Shown one piece after another: positions 62,532 to 64,000 of a DNA stretch of 64,000 nt (position 1 is the first letter of the stretch; each line of letters opens with the position of its first letter). Origin of the DNA: Flavihumibacter profundi (GTDB lineage Bacteria; Bacteroidota; Bacteroidia; Chitinophagales; Chitinophagaceae); contig NZ_JAIQXE010000001.1 of assembly GCF_020076305.1 (NCBI RefSeq), forward strand, positions 806,001 to 870,000, written 5' to 3'. The position numbers and the translations under genes were made by a program. The notes beneath the pieces are model-generated. The model had not been told where the DNA came from, did no database searches, and saw only the letters and a list, made by a program, of their open reading frames with translations.

Positions 62532-64000
62532 TTATTTCACCTCCTCAAACTCTGCATCGGTAACATTTTCACCTGTTGCTCCTGCCTGTGCACCTGCTGG
62601 TCCGCCTGAACCAGGCTGGGCTTCACCTCCTTGTTGGGCTTTGTAAATCTCTTCAGAAGCGGCTGTCCAGGCAGTATTCATTTCAGTTACCGCAGCATCA
62701 ATAGCAGCGATATCCTGTGTCTTATGCGCATCTTTAAGTTTTGCGAGTGCTGTTTCAATAGGCGCTTTCTTATCCGCAGGGATTTTTTCGCCAAACTCTT
62801 TCAGTTGCTTTTCAGTTTGGAAAATCAGGCTGTCGGCCTGGTTGATTTTCTCCACTTTTTCCCTGGCTTCCTTATCAGTTGATTCGTTGGCTTTTGCTTC
62901 AGCCTTCATTTTTTCAATCTCTTCTTTAGTTAGTCCGGAGCCTGCTTCAATCCTGATTTTCTGCTCCTTGCCTGTTCCTTTATCCTTGGCTGTTACATGT
63001 AAAATGCCATTGGCGTCGATATCGAAGATTACTTCAATTTGCGGCACACCCCGCGGAGCTGGCGGAATATCGTTCAGGTTGAACATACCCAGACTCTTAT
63101 TTTGGGATGCCATCGGACGTTCACCCTGTAATACGTGTATCTGTACACCTGGCTGGTTATCGCTGGCAGTGGAAAAAGTTTCTGACTTCTTGGTTGGAAT
63201 CGTTGTATTAGATTCTATCAAACGGGTCATTACGCCACCCATTGTTTCAATACCGAGGCTCAGCGGGGTAACATCTAGCAGCAATACATCCTTGACTTCG
63301 CCTGTTAAAACAGCTCCCTGGATACCGGCACCTACTGCCACAACTTCATCGGGATTAACCCCTTTATTGGGCTTTTTGCCAAAGAATTTCTCTACAATTT
63401 CCTGCACTTTTGGTATACGGGTTGAACCACCTACCAAAATCACTTCATCGATCTGGGAAATGTTCATTCCGGCATCTTTCAGGGCCTGCTCACAAGGCTT
63501 CAGGCAGCGCTCGAACAATTTGTCAGCGATCTGCTCAAATTTAGCACGGCTCAATTTCTTGACAAGGTGCTTAGGAACTCCATCAACTGCGGTTATATAG
63601 GGCAGGTTGATTTCTGTTTCAGATGAGGAAGATAATTCCACCTTGGCTTTTTCAGCTGCCTCTTTAAGGCGTTGCAGGGCCATGGGGTCTTTACGGAGGT
63701 CAACATTTTCCTCTTTTTTGAATTCATCTGCCAGCCAGTCCATGATCACTTTATCGAAATCATCACCACCAAGGTGGGTATCACCGTTAGTCGATTTAAC
63801 TTCAAATACGCCATCACCCAATTCGAGAATGGAAATATCGAAAGTACCACCACCAAGGTCAAATACAGCAATCTTCTGGTCTTTGCCTTTTTTATCAAGT
63901 CCGTAAGCCAAGGCGGCAGCTGTTGGTTCATTTACTATCCTGCGAACATTCAGGCCTGCAATTTCCCCGGCTTCTTTCGTTGCCTGGCGCTGGGCATCAT
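62532..64000 (-). CDS. dnaK: molecular chaperone DnaK (Hsp70), 5' end cut by window edge
   Basis: The 488 complete codons cover most of the ATPase domain and all of the substrate domain. They start inside [20 protein letters not shown], then [15 protein letters not shown], the phosphate loop [29 protein letters not shown], the linker [20 protein letters not shown] and the peptide-binding motifs. A Gly/Ala-rich tail ends FEEVK, close to the usual EEVD-like end. About 150 N-terminal residues are missing to the right of the window. Confidence 0.97.
   Translation of the reverse strand, partial: DAQRQATKEAGEIAGLNVRRIVNEPTAAALAYGLDKKGKDQKIAVFDLGGGTFDISILELGDGVFEVKSTNGDTHLGGDDFDKVIMDWLADEFKKEENVDLRKDPMALQRLKEAAEKAKVELSSSSETEINLPYITAVDGVPKHLVKKLSRAKFEQIADKLFERCLKPCEQALKDAGMNISQIDEVILVGGSTRIPKVQEIVEKFFGKKPNKGVNPDEVVAVGAGIQGAVLTGEVKDVLLLDVTPLSLGIETMGGVMTRLIESNTTIPTKKSETFSTASDNQPGVQIHVLQGERPMASQNKSLGMFNLNDIPPAPRGVPQIEVIFDIDANGILHVTAKDKGTGKEQKIRIEAGSGLTKEEIEKMKAEAKANESTDKEAREKVEKINQADSLIFQTEKQLKEFGEKIPADKKAPIETALAKLKDAHKTQDIAAIDAAVTEMNTAWTAASEEIYKAQQGGEAQPGSGGPAGAQAGATGENVTDAEFEEVK

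Overview
The window is a piece of chromosome from a Bacteroidota bacterium, most likely of the Chitinophagaceae/Chitinophagales type. The placement rests on several things seen in the sequence: Bacteroidota-style promoters (TAnnTTTG, sometimes with TTTG about 19 nt upstream), A-rich rather than Shine-Dalgarno start regions, a secreted subtilase with a C-terminal type IX secretion sorting domain, a TonB-dependent receptor with a carboxypeptidase-like N-terminal domain, and families typical of the phylum (DUF1599, BT_3928-like DoxX, fold-III arginine decarboxylase, a zinc-cysteine-free Sir2, a DPE2-like glucanotransferase). The species call is inference. There is no phage, transposon, IS element or CRISPR array, and gene density is high.

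Layout. 1-4.6 kb: start of an ABC-F ATPase (minus), a TonB-dependent receptor, and a tandem pair of secreted paralogues of unknown function. 4.7-13.5 kb: the translation block thrS-infC-[secreted S8 peptidase]-rpmI-rplT, in which a 5.3 kb T9SS protease gene sits inside a cluster that is normally compact; rpmI-rplT has its own two-box promoter and a structured leader. 13.5-18.9 kb: arginine decarboxylase, an outer-membrane barrel protein, a UbiD decarboxylase and a TraB/GumN protein. 18.9-22.1 kb: an alkylation-repair run (Ada-type regulator/methyltransferase, AlkB, DUF1801) followed by a small membrane protein and a creatininase-family amidohydrolase. 22.2-30 kb: ndk, nrnA-like phosphoesterase plus FKBP lipoprotein, folP, DUF1599, DoxX/MauE-like protein, ABC permease, DUF721 and recF. 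30-34.2 kb: pdhA, a membrane TPR protein, ribH, a LutA-like protein, an EVE protein and a sirtuin.

34.2-50.3 kb: a ChaN/EreA-like secreted protein, a decayed gene fragment, a GYF-domain membrane protein, gyrA, a TPR protein, type II NADH dehydrogenase, serA, a beta-lactamase-fold lipoprotein, the metabolite-repair enzyme Nnr, a proline-iminopeptidase-like lipoprotein, a sialidase and a RhlE-type helicase. 50.3-64 kb: MATE exporter, AI-2E-family permease, membrane dipeptidase, RidA, tRNA-Cys overlapping the 3' end of a sterol-desaturase-family gene, nucleoside hydrolase, PIG-L deacetylase, tRNA-Pro, dipeptide epimerase, malQ, a 51-residue membrane protein and the 3' three quarters of dnaK.

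Most of this is ordinary housekeeping sequence. The observations most worth a second look are the desaturase/tRNA-Cys overlap, in which the stop codon lies inside the tRNA; a set of TAnnTTTG promoter boxes only 4-9 nt before start codons, suggesting near-leaderless mRNAs; a dispersed NNTTCAC heptad repeat at three intergenic sites; the rpmI leader; and a carboxypeptidase-like domain fragment with an in-frame TGA. No clear previously undescribed multi-gene system could be demonstrated.
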